Notes: generated from the sequence alone by a model not told the origin. A stretch of 64,000 nt of DNA from JABMNT01 sp048262255 (GCA_048262255.1 JBLXFH010000002.1:372001-436000); one strand, 5' to 3'. Shown: positions 36,879 through 46,124, counted from the stretch's first letter. Made by a program: numbers and translations.

Positions 36879-38042
36879 ATGCCAGATTCACAAACCCTCG
36901 CGCTTATTGAAAAGCTGATTTCCTTCGATACCACCAGCCGGGAGTCCAATCTGGAACTCATTCAATTTATTGAGGACTATCTGTCCGGACATGGCGTGGA
37001 AAGTACCCGCGTTCTCAACGAAGATGGCAGCAAGGCGAATCTCTATGCTACCCTGGGCGACGCGAGCCAGTCCGGCATTATGCTGTCGGGCCATACCGAT
37101 GTGGTGCCGGTCGACGGACAGGCTTGGGATACTGACCCGTTCGCCCTCACCCAAAAAGGCGACAAACTCTATGGCCGCGGCACATCGGACATGAAAAGTT
37201 TTATTGCGCTGGCCCTCGCTTACGTGCCGAAATTTCTGGAACGCGGCCTCTCCACGCCCATTCACCTCGCCTTTTCCTATGACGAGGAAGTGGGCTGCAT
37301 TGGCGTGCGTCGCCTGATCGACATGATCAACACCCTGCCGATCAAACCGCGCATGGCAATTGTTGGCGAACCCACCTCCATGGGCGTGATTGTCGGCCAT
37401 AAGGGAAAACGTTCGTTCAATGCCCACGTGCGCGGCCTTGAAGCCCATTCCAGCCTGGCGCCGGAGGGCGTCAATGCCATTGAATATGCGGCGGAACTGA
37501 TCAGCCACCTCAAATCCATGGCCCGGCGCATCGCCGAACACGGTCCGCGCGATGAGCTTTACGACGTTACCCACACCACAGTGCATACCGGCACGATCCG
37601 GGGCGGCACGGCACTCAATATCGTGCCCAAGGACTGCCATTTCGATTTCGAATTCCGTTATATCGGTGATGACGACCCGGACGCCATCGAGGCCGAAATC
37701 CGCGAATTTGCGTCGCAAAGCCTGGTCCCCAACATGCGCAAAATCAGCCGCGATGCCGGTATTGACATCGAGTGCTACAACGACATGCCGGGCCTGCACC
37801 TGAACGCCGATGAAGAGGTGGTTACTTTCGTCAAGGCGCTGGCTGGCAAGAACGACCACTCGAAAGTCGCCTTCGGCACGGAAGCCGGACTGTTCCACAC
37901 CCGCGCCGGTGTCCCCACCGTCGTCTGCGGCCCCGGTTCCATCGAACAGGCCCACAAACCCAACGAATTTATCGAGCTCTCACAACTGGACGAAGCCACC
38001 ATCTTTATGGACCGCTTGGCGGATAAAGTGTGTTCTTCGTAA
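36879..38042 (+). CDS. argE: acetylornithine deacetylase / M20 amidohydrolase
   Basis: A 387-residue zinc hydrolase with the complete M20 site: His72 and Asp74 (SGHTDVVP), Asp104 (GRGTSDMK), Glu136/Glu137 (YDEE), Glu164 (VGEPT) and His359 (EQAHKP). It matches the alphaproteobacterial ArgE group, which makes ornithine from N-acetylornithine; other N-acyl amino acid amidohydrolases are possible. The start lies 119 bases from the divergent M20-like gene, so the two may share a control region. Confidence 0.85.
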   Translation: MPDSQTLALIEKLISFDTTSRESNLELIQFIEDYLSGHGVESTRVLNEDGSKANLYATLGDASQSGIMLSGHTDVVPVDGQAWDTDPFALTQKGDKLYGRGTSDMKSFIALALAYVPKFLERGLSTPIHLAFSYDEEVGCIGVRRLIDMINTLPIKPRMAIVGEPTSMGVIVGHKGKRSFNAHVRGLEAHSSLAPEGVNAIEYAAELISHLKSMARRIAEHGPRDELYDVTHTTVHTGTIRGGTALNIVPKDCHFDFEFRYIGDDDPDAIEAEIREFASQSLVPNMRKISRDAGIDIECYNDMPGLHLNADEEVVTFVKALAGKNDHSKVAFGTEAGLFHTRAGVPTVVCGPGSIEQAHKPNEFIELSQLDEATIFMDRLADKVCSS

Positions 38043-38107
38043 AACCTTTCCGATTTTCAAGGATTTGATATCGCTGTTGTAAGCAGCCGAACAGGCTGTT
38101 ATATCTC

Positions 38108-38193
38108 CATCCTACGTTGGGGCGCCGCAAGGCTGAGAAGCGCAAGCTAACCCATTGAACCTGATCTGGTTAAGACCGGCGGAGGGAACGGAT
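38108..38193 (+). promoter_or_regulatory. TPP riboswitch (THI element)
   Basis: The conserved elements are easy to read. They are GGGGCGCC, GGCTGAGA, the ACCCATTGAACCTGATCTGG core and the closing CCGGCGGAGGGAACGG. The order and spacing match the TPP aptamer. It lies 70 bases before thiD and 66 after argE, so it controls the thiamine-salvage operon by binding thiamine pyrophosphate. A separate terminator hairpin is not obvious; sequestering of the thiD ribosome-binding site is the likely mode, as in many proteobacteria. Confidence 0.93.
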
Positions 38194-38262
38194 GATGTAT
38201 TTCAGCATAAAATCTCATTCCAAATCTCGGTTCCTGCCCGCCACAGAGGGTAAGGAAAAGAA

Positions 38263-39075
38263 ATGACGCGTACGGGTGTTCCCATTGGGTTGACCATTGC
38301 CGGCTCCGATAGCGGCGGCGGGGCTGGCATACAGGCGGACCTGAAAGCCTTTTCAGCGCTTGGTGTTTATGGGGCCAGTGTGATTACGGCGCTGACCGCA
38401 CAGAACACCCGCGCCGTCACCGCCGTATTTGGCGTCCCGACAGATATGATCGCGGCGCAGATGACCGCCGTATTTGATGATCTGGACATCGGCGCGGTCA
38501 AGATCGGCATGCTGGCAACCCCGGAGATTATCGAGACGGTGGCAGCGGGCCTGAAAGACCAATCCGCCCCGGTCGTGCTCGATCCGGTGATGGTCGCGAA
38601 ATCCGGCGATGCTTTGCTGCAGGAAGACGCCGTCGCTTCCCTGTGCCAGCATCTATTGCCTCTGGCCGACCTGCTCACCCCCAACCTGCCGGAAGCGGGC
38701 GTTTTGCTGAACTGCGGCGCGGCGGGCAACACTCAGGAGATGGAAAAACAGGGTCAGGCGCTTTTGAAGAGGGGGCCGAAGGCCGTTCTCATGAAGGGCG
38801 GCCACGCCGACGGCTCGGAATGCGTGGATATTCTGGTGATGAAAAACGCACCGTCCGTGAAGTTCGAAGCGCCGCGCATCATTACCCGTAACACCCATGG
38901 TACCGGCTGTACGCTGTCGGCCTCTATCGCCGCCGGTCTGGCCAAAGGCCTTATGCTTACTGACGCCGTTGGCGAAGCCCACAGCTATTTACAGGGCGCG
39001 CTGGCCGCCGCCGATAAACTAGGCGTCGGCTCCGGCCATGGCCCGGTTCACCATTTTTACCGCAACTGGACATAA
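38263..39075 (+). CDS. thiD: hydroxymethylpyrimidine/phosphomethylpyrimidine kinase
   Basis: Phosphorylates HMP and HMP-P to HMP-PP for thiamine synthesis. The 270-residue product has the ribokinase-fold signatures AGSDSGGGAGIQADLK at the start and TRNTHGTGCTLSASIAAGLA near the C-terminus. GTAAGGAAAAGA precedes the ATG. It is the first gene after the TPP riboswitch. Confidence 0.95.
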   Translation: MTRTGVPIGLTIAGSDSGGGAGIQADLKAFSALGVYGASVITALTAQNTRAVTAVFGVPTDMIAAQMTAVFDDLDIGAVKIGMLATPEIIETVAAGLKDQSAPVVLDPVMVAKSGDALLQEDAVASLCQHLLPLADLLTPNLPEAGVLLNCGAAGNTQEMEKQGQALLKRGPKAVLMKGGHADGSECVDILVMKNAPSVKFEAPRIITRNTHGTGCTLSASIAAGLAKGLMLTDAVGEAHSYLQGALAAADKLGVGSGHGPVHHFYRNWT

Positions 39076-39107
39076 CCCTTTTTTATTTGAAACTCAGGAA
39101 AAACCCC

Positions 39108-40043
39108 ATGCGTATTTTTGTTTTGCTCTTCTCGCTTTTGTTCACCCTCCCGGCCCAGGCTGCCGACAAGATGACACTGCTTCTTGACTGGTTCATAAAT
39201 CCTGATCACGGGCCGATCATCGTCGCCCAGGAAAAGGGCCTGTTCAAGGACGCCGGGCTGGAGGTGGAAATCGTCGCCCCGGCCAATCCGGCGGACCCGC
39301 CAAAACTGGTCGCTGCAGGGAAGGCCGATCTGGCCGTTTCCTATCAGCCGCAACTGCATCTGCAGGTCCATGAAGGCCTGCCGCTGGTCCGCGTCGGCAC
39401 GCTGGTCGCCACCCCGCTCAACTGCCTGCTGGTACTGGCCGATGGTCCGATCAAGACCCTGAAAGACCTGAAGGGCCGCAAAGTGGGATATTCCGTGCCC
39501 GGCGTCGAAGAGGCGACCATGGGCGCCATTCTAAGGACCCATGGCCTGACCACCGATGATATCGAGTTGGTCAACGTCAACTGGTCGCTGTCGCCGTCGC
39601 TGATGTCGAAACAGGTGGATGCAGTCATCGGCGCTTATCGCAATTTCGAACTCAATCAGATGGAGATCGAAGGCGCGAAAGGCAAATGTTTCTACGTCGA
39701 GGAAGAGGGTCTGCCCGCCTATGACGAACTGATCTATGTGGCCAACACCAACTCCATGGACAAAGACAAGATCAAACGCTTTCTGGCCGCCACGGAACTG
39801 GCGACCCAGTACATCGTCAACCACCCGAAGGAAAGCTGGGAGATCTTCTCCGCATCGTCAAAAGAACTCCAGGATGAACTGAACGCCCGCGCCTGGGTCG
39901 ACACCCTGCCGCGCTTCGCACTGCGCCCGGCGGCATTGGATCATGGCCGCTACGCGCGGTTTGAGGCCTTTCTGAACGAGGTCGGGTTGCTTAAATCAAT
40001 CAACCCCGTCTCGAAACTGGCGATCGACGTGACGGCGCAATGA
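39108..40043 (+). CDS. thiY: thiamine-pyrimidine precursor ABC transporter, substrate-binding protein
   Basis: Periplasmic protein of the NMT1/THI5-like family, 311 residues. The Sec signal peptide ends at AQA, and the mature part starts with the family hallmark LLLDWFINPDHGPIIVAQEKGLF. ThiY binds formylaminopyrimidine released from degraded thiamine. ATG at 39108 has CAGGAAAAA upstream and begins the signal peptide; the frame opens at 39087. It overlaps tenA by four bases. Confidence 0.88.
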   Translation: MRIFVLLFSLLFTLPAQAADKMTLLLDWFINPDHGPIIVAQEKGLFKDAGLEVEIVAPANPADPPKLVAAGKADLAVSYQPQLHLQVHEGLPLVRVGTLVATPLNCLLVLADGPIKTLKDLKGRKVGYSVPGVEEATMGAILRTHGLTTDDIELVNVNWSLSPSLMSKQVDAVIGAYRNFELNQMEIEGAKGKCFYVEEEGLPAYDELIYVANTNSMDKDKIKRFLAATELATQYIVNHPKESWEIFSASSKELQDELNARAWVDTLPRFALRPAALDHGRYARFEAFLNEVGLLKSINPVSKLAIDVTAQ

Positions 40044-40729
40044 ACGAGACCTACTACACATCGCCGACGCTGGCGGCCTGGCGACGGGCCGCCGGGGCGG
40101 ACTGGCAAGCCTATACGGACCATGCCTTCGTCCGGGGCCTGGCCAACGGCACGCTGCCGGAAGCTTCGTTCCATCACTATCTGGTACAGGACTATATTTT
40201 CCTGATCCATTTCACCCGGGCCTGGGCCATGGCCGTGGTCAAATCGGAAAGTCTGGATGAGATCAAGATCGCCGCCGCCACGGTGGATGCCCTGATCAAC
40301 AAGGAAATGAGCCTGCATGTGGAAACCTGCAAGCAGGTCGGGATTTCCGAAGACCAGCTTTATGCGGCGGAGGAAGCCAAAGAGAACATAGCTTATACCC
40401 GTTTTGTCATGGATGCAGGGCTGTCCGGCGATTTTCTCGATCTGATGGCGGCGCTGGCACCGTGTATTTTCGGTTATGCGGAAATTGGCAAAACCATCGT
40501 GCCAATGGCAGCGCCCGACACCCCCTATCAGGACTGGATTGGTACCTACGCAGGCACGGACTATCAGGATTTGTGCGATACCCTGGGCACCATGATTGAG
40601 CAGGCGGCCCTGGCCCGTATTGGCCCCATACCGCAAGAAAGCCCGCGCTGGGGTTCTTTATGCAAGCGCTTTCAGATGGCGACCCGGCTGGAAGTGGATT
40701 TCTGGGGCATGGGCTTGAGAGGCCATTAA
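40040..40729 (+). CDS. tenA: aminopyrimidine aminohydrolase / thiaminase II
   Basis: A 229-residue TenA that converts aminomethyl-HMP (from degraded thiamine) to HMP. The active-site Cys142 sits in the expected ALAPCIFGYAEIG segment, which places it in the TenA_C class. YLVQDYIFLIHF is also conserved. It overlaps thiY by ATGA and thiZ by TAATG, so translation of the three is linked. Confidence 0.92.
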   Translation: MNETYYTSPTLAAWRRAAGADWQAYTDHAFVRGLANGTLPEASFHHYLVQDYIFLIHFTRAWAMAVVKSESLDEIKIAAATVDALINKEMSLHVETCKQVGISEDQLYAAEEAKENIAYTRFVMDAGLSGDFLDLMAALAPCIFGYAEIGKTIVPMAAPDTPYQDWIGTYAGTDYQDLCDTLGTMIEQAALARIGPIPQESPRWGSLCKRFQMATRLEVDFWGMGLRGH

Positions 40730-41469
40730 TGGCTTCGCCGGAGCCCACCCCTGCCTTTCCCGGCGTCACTCTCCGCGGCGACTTTCATCACGCGGATCAC
40801 ATCCTGTTCAAGGCGCTGGAATTGCGCGTTGCTGCCGCTCAATGGACCTGCCTGTTGGGGCCATCCGGCGTCGGCAAATCAACGCTGCTGAGGCTGTTGG
40901 CCGGGCTGGAGACGGGCGGCACCTTTTCCGGCACAATCGAAACCGATGACCAGCATCCGCTTGCGGGTCGCATCGCCTACATGGCGCAGTCCGACCTGCT
41001 GGCCCCCTGGCTGAATATCCACGACAACGTGCTGTTGGGGGCCCGCCTGCGCGGCGAGCAGCCAGACCATGCACGGGCCGAACAATTGATCTCACGTGTC
41101 GGCTTATCAAACCATATGACCAAGCGTCCGGCGGCGCTGTCGGGCGGCATGCGTCAACGCGTCGCCCTGGCCCGCGCGCTGATGGAAGACCGCCCCTTTG
41201 TCCTACTCGATGAACCTTTCGCGGCGCTGGATGCCAAAACCCGCTCGGAGATGCAGGAACTGGCCTTTGAAATGCTGGAAGGCCGGACCGTACTTCTGGT
41301 CACCCATGACCCGTCGGAAGCGGCGCGGCTCGGCCATCAAATCCATATTCTGACGGAAACCGGTCTGACCAAGCATGCTGCTCCGGTCAGCTCCCCCATT
41401 CGCGCCTTTGATGCGCCAGAGACCATCGAGACCCAGATCAGTCTCATGAACCTGTTGCGGGCTCCCTGA
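40729..41469 (+). CDS. thiZ: thiamine-pyrimidine precursor ABC transporter, ATP-binding protein
   Basis: A 246-residue ABC ATPase with Walker A GPSGVGKST, signature LSGGMRQR, Walker B VLLDEP and H-loop VTHD. ATG 40729 overlaps the tenA stop by one base and is preferred over the upstream codon at 40660 that lies inside tenA. With ThiX and ThiY it imports formylaminopyrimidine-type precursors. Confidence 0.88.
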   Translation: MASPEPTPAFPGVTLRGDFHHADHILFKALELRVAAAQWTCLLGPSGVGKSTLLRLLAGLETGGTFSGTIETDDQHPLAGRIAYMAQSDLLAPWLNIHDNVLLGARLRGEQPDHARAEQLISRVGLSNHMTKRPAALSGGMRQRVALARALMEDRPFVLLDEPFAALDAKTRSEMQELAFEMLEGRTVLLVTHDPSEAARLGHQIHILTETGLTKHAAPVSSPIRAFDAPETIETQISLMNLLRAP

Positions 41470-41470
41470 G

Positions 41471-42214
41471 ATGAAACGGCTACTTGATATCACACTGGTT
41501 TTCACCGTCGTCATTGCCCTGTGGCAACTCATCGTCTGGTTGAGCGGTGTGCCACCATACATTTTGCCGGGGCCGTTGCGCGTCGGACAGGCCTTTCTCT
41601 CCAACTTCGACCTGATCATGGAAAACGCCTGGATCACCATCGCCGAAGTGTTGATCGGTCTTATGATTGGCGCAACACTCGGCATCGCAACCGCCCTGCA
41701 CCTGATGATCTCACCACTCGCCCGGCGCTTTATGCTGCCGTTCATGGTCTTCAGTCAGGCCATCCCTGTGTTCGCCCTGGCCCCCATCCTCACCCTGTGG
41801 CTTGGCTATGGAATCGCCTCGAAGATCGTCATGGCGATTTTGATCATTTATTTCCCCGTCGCCTCAAACTTTTTCGACGGGCTCCGGCGGACCAATCCGG
41901 GCCTGCTCGATCTGGCGCAAACCATGGGCGCCAGCGAACGGCAAACCCTGTTCCGCCTGCGCCTGCCCGCCGCCCTTCCGTCGCTGGGTTCCGGCCTGCG
42001 GCTGGCCGCCGTTTATGCGCCCATTGGCGCAGTTATCGGCGAATGGGTTGGCTCGTCAAAAGGTCTTGGTTTTCTCATGCTGCTGGCTAACGGCCGCTCG
42101 AAAATTGATCTGATGTTTGCCGCCCTTTTCGTCCTCGCCCTGTTCACCGTAGCGCTCCATGCCCTCGTCGGGCGGTTATCAAAGCGTCTGGCGGACTGGT
42201 CAGGGGCTCCCTAG
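41471..42214 (+). CDS. thiX: thiamine-pyrimidine precursor ABC transporter, permease
   Basis: A 247-residue permease of the SsuC/TauC-like class with six predicted helices and the EAA loop (TMGASERQTLFRLRLPAALP). It starts one base after the thiZ stop and ends the riboswitch-controlled operon. No thiamine thiazole genes are in the window, so the operon serves pyrimidine salvage only. Confidence 0.88.
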   Translation: MKRLLDITLVFTVVIALWQLIVWLSGVPPYILPGPLRVGQAFLSNFDLIMENAWITIAEVLIGLMIGATLGIATALHLMISPLARRFMLPFMVFSQAIPVFALAPILTLWLGYGIASKIVMAILIIYFPVASNFFDGLRRTNPGLLDLAQTMGASERQTLFRLRLPAALPSLGSGLRLAAVYAPIGAVIGEWVGSSKGLGFLMLLANGRSKIDLMFAALFVLALFTVALHALVGRLSKRLADWSGAP

Positions 42215-42319
42215 TTTCCCCAGGCATCTATCTTCAACCACGAATGCATGCGAAACCGGATCATATCACTCCTAGTTAAGAGTTGATTTATATCAATGCT
42301 GTCTTCCTCAGGATTTTAT

Positions 42320-42339
42320 ATATTCAAATATGTGAATAT
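42320..42339. promoter_or_regulatory. palindromic operator upstream of the YeeE/YedE genes
   Basis: ATATTCA-N6-TGAATAT is a perfect inverted repeat with seven-base arms, 20 bases before the first YeeE/YedE start. The AT-rich form resembles sites of BigR/SqrR/YgaV-type ArsR repressors that sense persulfides and control such transporters. The repressor gene is not in this window. Confidence 0.55.
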
Positions 42340-42359
42340 GTAATGTTTGGAGTTTAGAT

Positions 42360-42920
42360 ATGATTCTTTCCTGGAAGACGGGCGGAGTGCTTCTTGGTCT
42401 GGTTTTTTTTCTGGCGGTGCTACTCGTCAAACCCATCGGAGTGTCCACCCAGTTCGTTATTTTTGACGGAATTTTGTGGGATATAGTCAGCCCGGAAGTC
42501 GTTGTTCCGGCACCTGATGCAAAAAGCGGCTATGCCAGTCCAAACGCCTATTTGAACAAAAGCGGTGGCAGTTATGCCAAGTCCGTTTCGGAGCCGCTTA
42601 ATTACAGCTTCGTGTTCGTCATCGCCATGCTGGTCGGGGCGTTCCTGTCGGCGAAATTGCGGGGCGGCGTCAAGAGCGAAGACCGGCAGATGCCGCCGGT
42701 CTGGCGCGAGAATTTCGGTGATGACGTCTGGAAACGCTATCTGGCGGCCTTCGCAAGCGGTTTCATCGTTTTATATGGTGCACGGCTGGCGGGCGGCTGC
42801 ACCTCCGGGCACATGATGAGCGGTATGATGCAGACCGCCTTGTCCGGTTATATTTTTGCAGCGGGTGCCTTTCTTGCAGGCATCCCCCTTGCCCTCTACC
42901 TGTTCAAAAGAAAGGTTTGA
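42360..42920 (+). CDS. YeeE/YedE-family sulfur-compound transporter, first half
   Basis: A 186-residue membrane protein (DUF395) with the conserved Cys147 in GARLAGGCTSGHMMSG, the first of the two Cys motifs that pass thiosulfate in TsuA-type channels. A loop of about 45 residues after helix 1 is unusual. The partner gene starts three bases downstream and carries the second motif, so the transporter is split in two chains. Confidence 0.85.
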   Translation: MILSWKTGGVLLGLVFFLAVLLVKPIGVSTQFVIFDGILWDIVSPEVVVPAPDAKSGYASPNAYLNKSGGSYAKSVSEPLNYSFVFVIAMLVGAFLSAKLRGGVKSEDRQMPPVWRENFGDDVWKRYLAAFASGFIVLYGARLAGGCTSGHMMSGMMQTALSGYIFAAGAFLAGIPLALYLFKRKV

Positions 42921-42923
42921 GCT

Positions 42924-43505
42924 ATGACCACTATACTTCTTGCGATCATCATCGGAGCGGCGTTTGGTTTTGTCCTTGATCGGGTTGGCGCGACCAATCC
43001 CGATTATATCATTCGTATGCTGAACTTGAGCAATCTGCATCTTATGAAAACCATCCTTACGGCGATTGGTGTCGGTTCTGTCCTGATGTTTGGAGGACTT
43101 ATGGCAGGCCTAGTCGACCCCGGGCACCTGTCCGTGAAAGCGGCTTATATTGGTGTGTTTGTCGGTGGACTTCTGTTGGGAACAGGGTTCGCCATATCCG
43201 GTTTTTGCCCCGGCACCGGACTGACCGCAGCCGCTACCGGGCGCAAGGATGCCGGGTTCTTCGTGCTTGGCGGCTTGTTGGGCGCGGCGGCCTATATGGG
43301 GAGTTATGGCTGGGTGGCATCCACCGGCATATTGCAAAATATCGCAGGCGGAAAGACAACACTTGGCACCATTTCCGGCACAGAGTACCCCGCACTATCC
43401 AGCGCCATGTCAGGCGAGGTGATTGGCCTCATTCTGGGTTTTGTATTTATCGCCATCGCCATCCTTCTGCCCGCCCAAATGGCTATCGGACCAAAAAAGA
43501 AATGA
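42924..43505 (+). CDS. YeeE/YedE-family sulfur-compound transporter, second half
   Basis: A 193-residue DUF395 membrane protein with about five helices and the conserved Cys95 in ISGFCPGTGLTAAATGRKD. It works with the product of the preceding gene, three bases upstream. The pair may import thiosulfate or another sulfane-sulfur compound; direction and ligand are not known. Confidence 0.85.
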   Translation: MTTILLAIIIGAAFGFVLDRVGATNPDYIIRMLNLSNLHLMKTILTAIGVGSVLMFGGLMAGLVDPGHLSVKAAYIGVFVGGLLLGTGFAISGFCPGTGLTAAATGRKDAGFFVLGGLLGAAAYMGSYGWVASTGILQNIAGGKTTLGTISGTEYPALSSAMSGEVIGLILGFVFIAIAILLPAQMAIGPKKK

Positions 43506-43596
43506 AAGAACGCCTCCTGCTCTTATAATACGGCTGTCTTTCCTGTTAAGAACTAATCATTATGAAGGCCATTATTTGGGCGGGGGAGACAGGTAT

Positions 43597-44034
43597 ATGA
43601 TGCTGAATTTAGGCACATCCTGGTATTTTTGGGCCTTCCTAGCGGCTCTCTTTGCCGCCCTGACGGCTATTTTCGCAAAAATCGGTATTGAAAATGTCAA
43701 TTCGGATTTTGCAACATTTCTGCGCACCATTGTCATCATTACGGTGCTGGGTGCCATTCTGTTTGCCACCGACAAATTCCAACCTCTGGAATCCCTGTCG
43801 CACAAAAGCCTGCTGTTTATCGTGCTCTCCGGTCTGGCCACCGGGGCGTCATGGATTTGTTATTTCCGAGCCCTGAAGCTCGGCAACGCATCACAAGTGG
43901 CACCGATCGATAAACTGAGTGTCGTCTTTGTTGCGATCATCGGCGTGTTGTTTTTAGGGGAACAATTGAGCATGGGCGGCTGGGCTGGTGTTGGGTTGAT
44001 TGCTGCCGGGGCCGTTCTGGTCGCCCTCAATTAG
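43597..44034 (+). CDS. half-size EamA/DMT-family transporter
   Basis: A 145-residue protein with about five predicted helices and one EamA repeat. YFRALKLGNASQVAPIDKLSVVF is the family hallmark. Full DMT transporters have two repeats, so this one must dimerise. Two ATG codons stand in tandem at 43597/43600 behind GGGGGAG. Substrate unknown. Confidence 0.82.
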   Translation: MMLNLGTSWYFWAFLAALFAALTAIFAKIGIENVNSDFATFLRTIVIITVLGAILFATDKFQPLESLSHKSLLFIVLSGLATGASWICYFRALKLGNASQVAPIDKLSVVFVAIIGVLFLGEQLSMGGWAGVGLIAAGAVLVALN

Positions 44035-44079
44035 GTTTCCAGAGCAAAATCTACCGTTCGTCCTGTCACCGTGGTGGAT

Positions 44080-44333
44080 AAATCCCATATGCTCAAAGGA
44101 GCCCACATCAAGAGCCTCTGCCTTTTCAAAGAACGATCACGTATAATCGCCAGAAAGGTCCATCTTGGGCGTTGACGTGCCAACGCGGATATCCGGGTCA
44201 AGCAGTACGCTCAGCAGCGACTCGCTGCTGATCTCGACACCCAGTTGGGCCAAAGCGGAGGGGCTGCTGCACGCAAACACCCAAACCGGCCCCACAGACC
44301 GGAAGCACCAAACCGAAGCCGGATTTCATGACT
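44080..44333 (-). pseudogene. decayed ModA-like (molybdate-type) substrate-binding protein fragment
   Basis: On the minus strand, scattered frames resemble one family. RLRFGASGL (near 44315) matches the N-terminal phosphate-like loop. Further on, in another frame, SLLSVLLDPDIRVGTSTPK and SGDYT lead to an in-frame TGA where the family has Trp, then SFFEKAEAL. Together these recall ModA-like proteins, but most of the protein is deleted and the frame is broken. It fills the 509-base gap between two plus-strand genes, which holds no intact gene. Confidence 0.45.
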
Positions 44334-44543
44334 TTCTGCTGTTTTGATCTCTTATACCATATCATTAATCGCAACATTAAAGCTCCCGGCTGCGCAAAGA
44401 ATTATGGAATTAGAGATCAATATTGCACATGAAATGCGCTGTAAAATTAGGCCCTGGACAGCATCTCGTGATATTGCAGACAGGAGACCCAAAACAGAAT
44501 AAATAGTGAGTGACGGAACGACACCGCTAAATAGGGAGTTGAC

Positions 44544-45149
44544 GTGGTTAACTGGGATAAAACCTACAGGGAAAGTCCGAGCCGCTTGTTTGGCGATCAG
44601 CCGAACCAATATCTCCGTGAAGTCCTTGCCCGTTCCGACGTTGCCCCCACATCGGCCCTGTGCCTGGGCGATGGCGATGGGCGCAATGGAGCATGGCTGG
44701 CCGCTCAGGGGCTGCAGGTAACGGCTGTTGATCTTTCTGCTGTCGCAACGGATCAGGCTCTTGCGCATGATCTGACGCGCGGTGTTTCTGTTGAGCGGAT
44801 TGTCGCCGACCTCGCCGACTGGCAACCGGAACCGGGACGGCAATGGGACGCGGTTTGTCTTTTCTATTTGCAGTGCGAGGAATCCGTCCGCCATCAGGCC
44901 ATCACCCACGCCACAAGGGCCATCAAACCTGGCGGCTGGTTTGTTGCGGAAGGCTTTTCCCGGTTTGGGAGCGAAAAGAAGACGCTCGGCCCGAAGCCCC
45001 CAGACCTGCTCTATGATCTGGATGCAATGCTTCAGGCGGTGGCGGGGTTTCAGGTTCTGGAAGCGTTTGAAGGGTTAACCTGGCTCGATGAAGGTGTGCG
45101 CCATAAAGGGCCAGCCCAAGTCGTCCGGATACTCGCCCAGAAGCCATAA
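44544..45149 (+). CDS. class I SAM-dependent methyltransferase
   Basis: A 201-residue methyltransferase with a TehB/UbiE-like core. Motif I reads CLGDGDGRNGAWLA and is followed by VTAVDLS. It starts with GTG at 44544 behind AGGGAG. The substrate is unknown; tellurite- or thiopurine-type detoxification enzymes look similar. Confidence 0.75.
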   Translation: MVNWDKTYRESPSRLFGDQPNQYLREVLARSDVAPTSALCLGDGDGRNGAWLAAQGLQVTAVDLSAVATDQALAHDLTRGVSVERIVADLADWQPEPGRQWDAVCLFYLQCEESVRHQAITHATRAIKPGGWFVAEGFSRFGSEKKTLGPKPPDLLYDLDAMLQAVAGFQVLEAFEGLTWLDEGVRHKGPAQVVRILAQKP

Positions 45150-45382
45150 AATCACCTCTAATCGACAGCAAATCAACGAGCACGGCCATAGCAATTGACC
45201 TGTTGTATTCGGCCCGCGTTGGTGTATCTTCAGATTTACTATAGGCAGAACTTTTTGCTCCAGATACCCGCCTAAATCCAGCTTCTATGCGCTGGGGACG
45301 TTTGCTCATTACAATTTGTTTTGCGATCAAAGCCACCCCAGTTTGCGGCTTTTGAGCGTTCCGGACCGTTTCCTCCGGGTGT

Positions 45383-46069
45383 TTGTTTTCGTCAGCCTTT
45401 TGCTCCTATCCAATCAGAAAGTCTCCGCTATTGCATGACGCAAACCTCCCCTTGTTCGAGAACCTTGCACAGGACATTGTGGACAAGGGGTACAGCATAT
45501 GTCCGAATGCTCTACCTCCAAGCCTTATAAATAAGCTTTGGATTCTCCTGCATGAAAGAACGCCCCATCATTTCCAGAAAGCCGGAATTGGACGCAACGT
45601 CGGTTATACGGTCAATCAGCTCATTCGCACCGACGAAATTTCATGGATTGACGGGACAACCGAGGCAGGAACGGCCTGGATCGAATGGTCAACGTCATTG
45701 CAGGCCTATCTCAACGCACGTCTGTTCCTCGGCCTGTTTTCCTTTGAAAGTCACTTCGCCCGATATATGAAAGGCGACTTTTATCGGAAACATCAGGATT
45801 CTTTTTCAGGCCAGAACAACCGTATTCTCTCTCTCGTTTTATATTTAAACAAAGGGTGGCTGGAAGGCGACGCCGGTGAACTGCTGCTGTTTGTTGGCAA
45901 GGGGAACGGTACCGTTATCAAGGTCCCGCCCGTTTTTGGCACATTGGTGGCGTTTTTGAGTGAAGACTTTCCCCACGAGGTCGCCATAACCAATTCTGAC
46001 AGGGTTTCAATTGCGGGCTGGTTTCGGGCCAACGGCACAACCCGAAACCGCATTGATCCTCCCCAATAA
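45383..46069 (+). CDS. 2OG-Fe(II) oxygenase, prolyl-4-hydroxylase/EGL-9-like
   Basis: A dioxygenase of up to 228 residues. The iron triad is His137-x-Asp139 (YRKHQDSF) and His198 (DFPHEV), and Arg207 binds 2-oxoglutarate (SDRVSIAGWF). The SVLYLNKGW-like strand is typical of the SM-20/EGL-9 group found in bacteria, which hydroxylate protein prolines such as in EF-Tu. The start is uncertain: TTG at 45383 and TTG at 45431 lack a good ribosome-binding site. Confidence 0.78.
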   Translation: MFSSAFCSYPIRKSPLLHDANLPLFENLAQDIVDKGYSICPNALPPSLINKLWILLHERTPHHFQKAGIGRNVGYTVNQLIRTDEISWIDGTTEAGTAWIEWSTSLQAYLNARLFLGLFSFESHFARYMKGDFYRKHQDSFSGQNNRILSLVLYLNKGWLEGDAGELLLFVGKGNGTVIKVPPVFGTLVAFLSEDFPHEVAITNSDRVSIAGWFRANGTTRNRIDPPQ

Positions 46070-46096
46070 GCACCCTTATAACCTGATTTTTGACTC

Positions 46097-46118
46097 CACC
46101 AAAAACCCTGTTTTGGTG
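46097..46118. terminator. hairpin between convergent genes
   Basis: Perfect eight-base-pair stem CACCAAAA / TTTTGGTG with a six-base loop, 28 bases past the oxygenase stop and upstream of the guaA-like remnant. There is no real T-run on either strand, so it is at most a weak bidirectional terminator. Confidence 0.4.
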
Positions 46119-46124
46119 TAGGGA

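Noticed and set aside
36888..37955. Minus-strand frame of 355 codons
   Set aside because: Fully antisense to the ArgE-like gene, which has a complete catalytic set; the antisense text has no family likeness.
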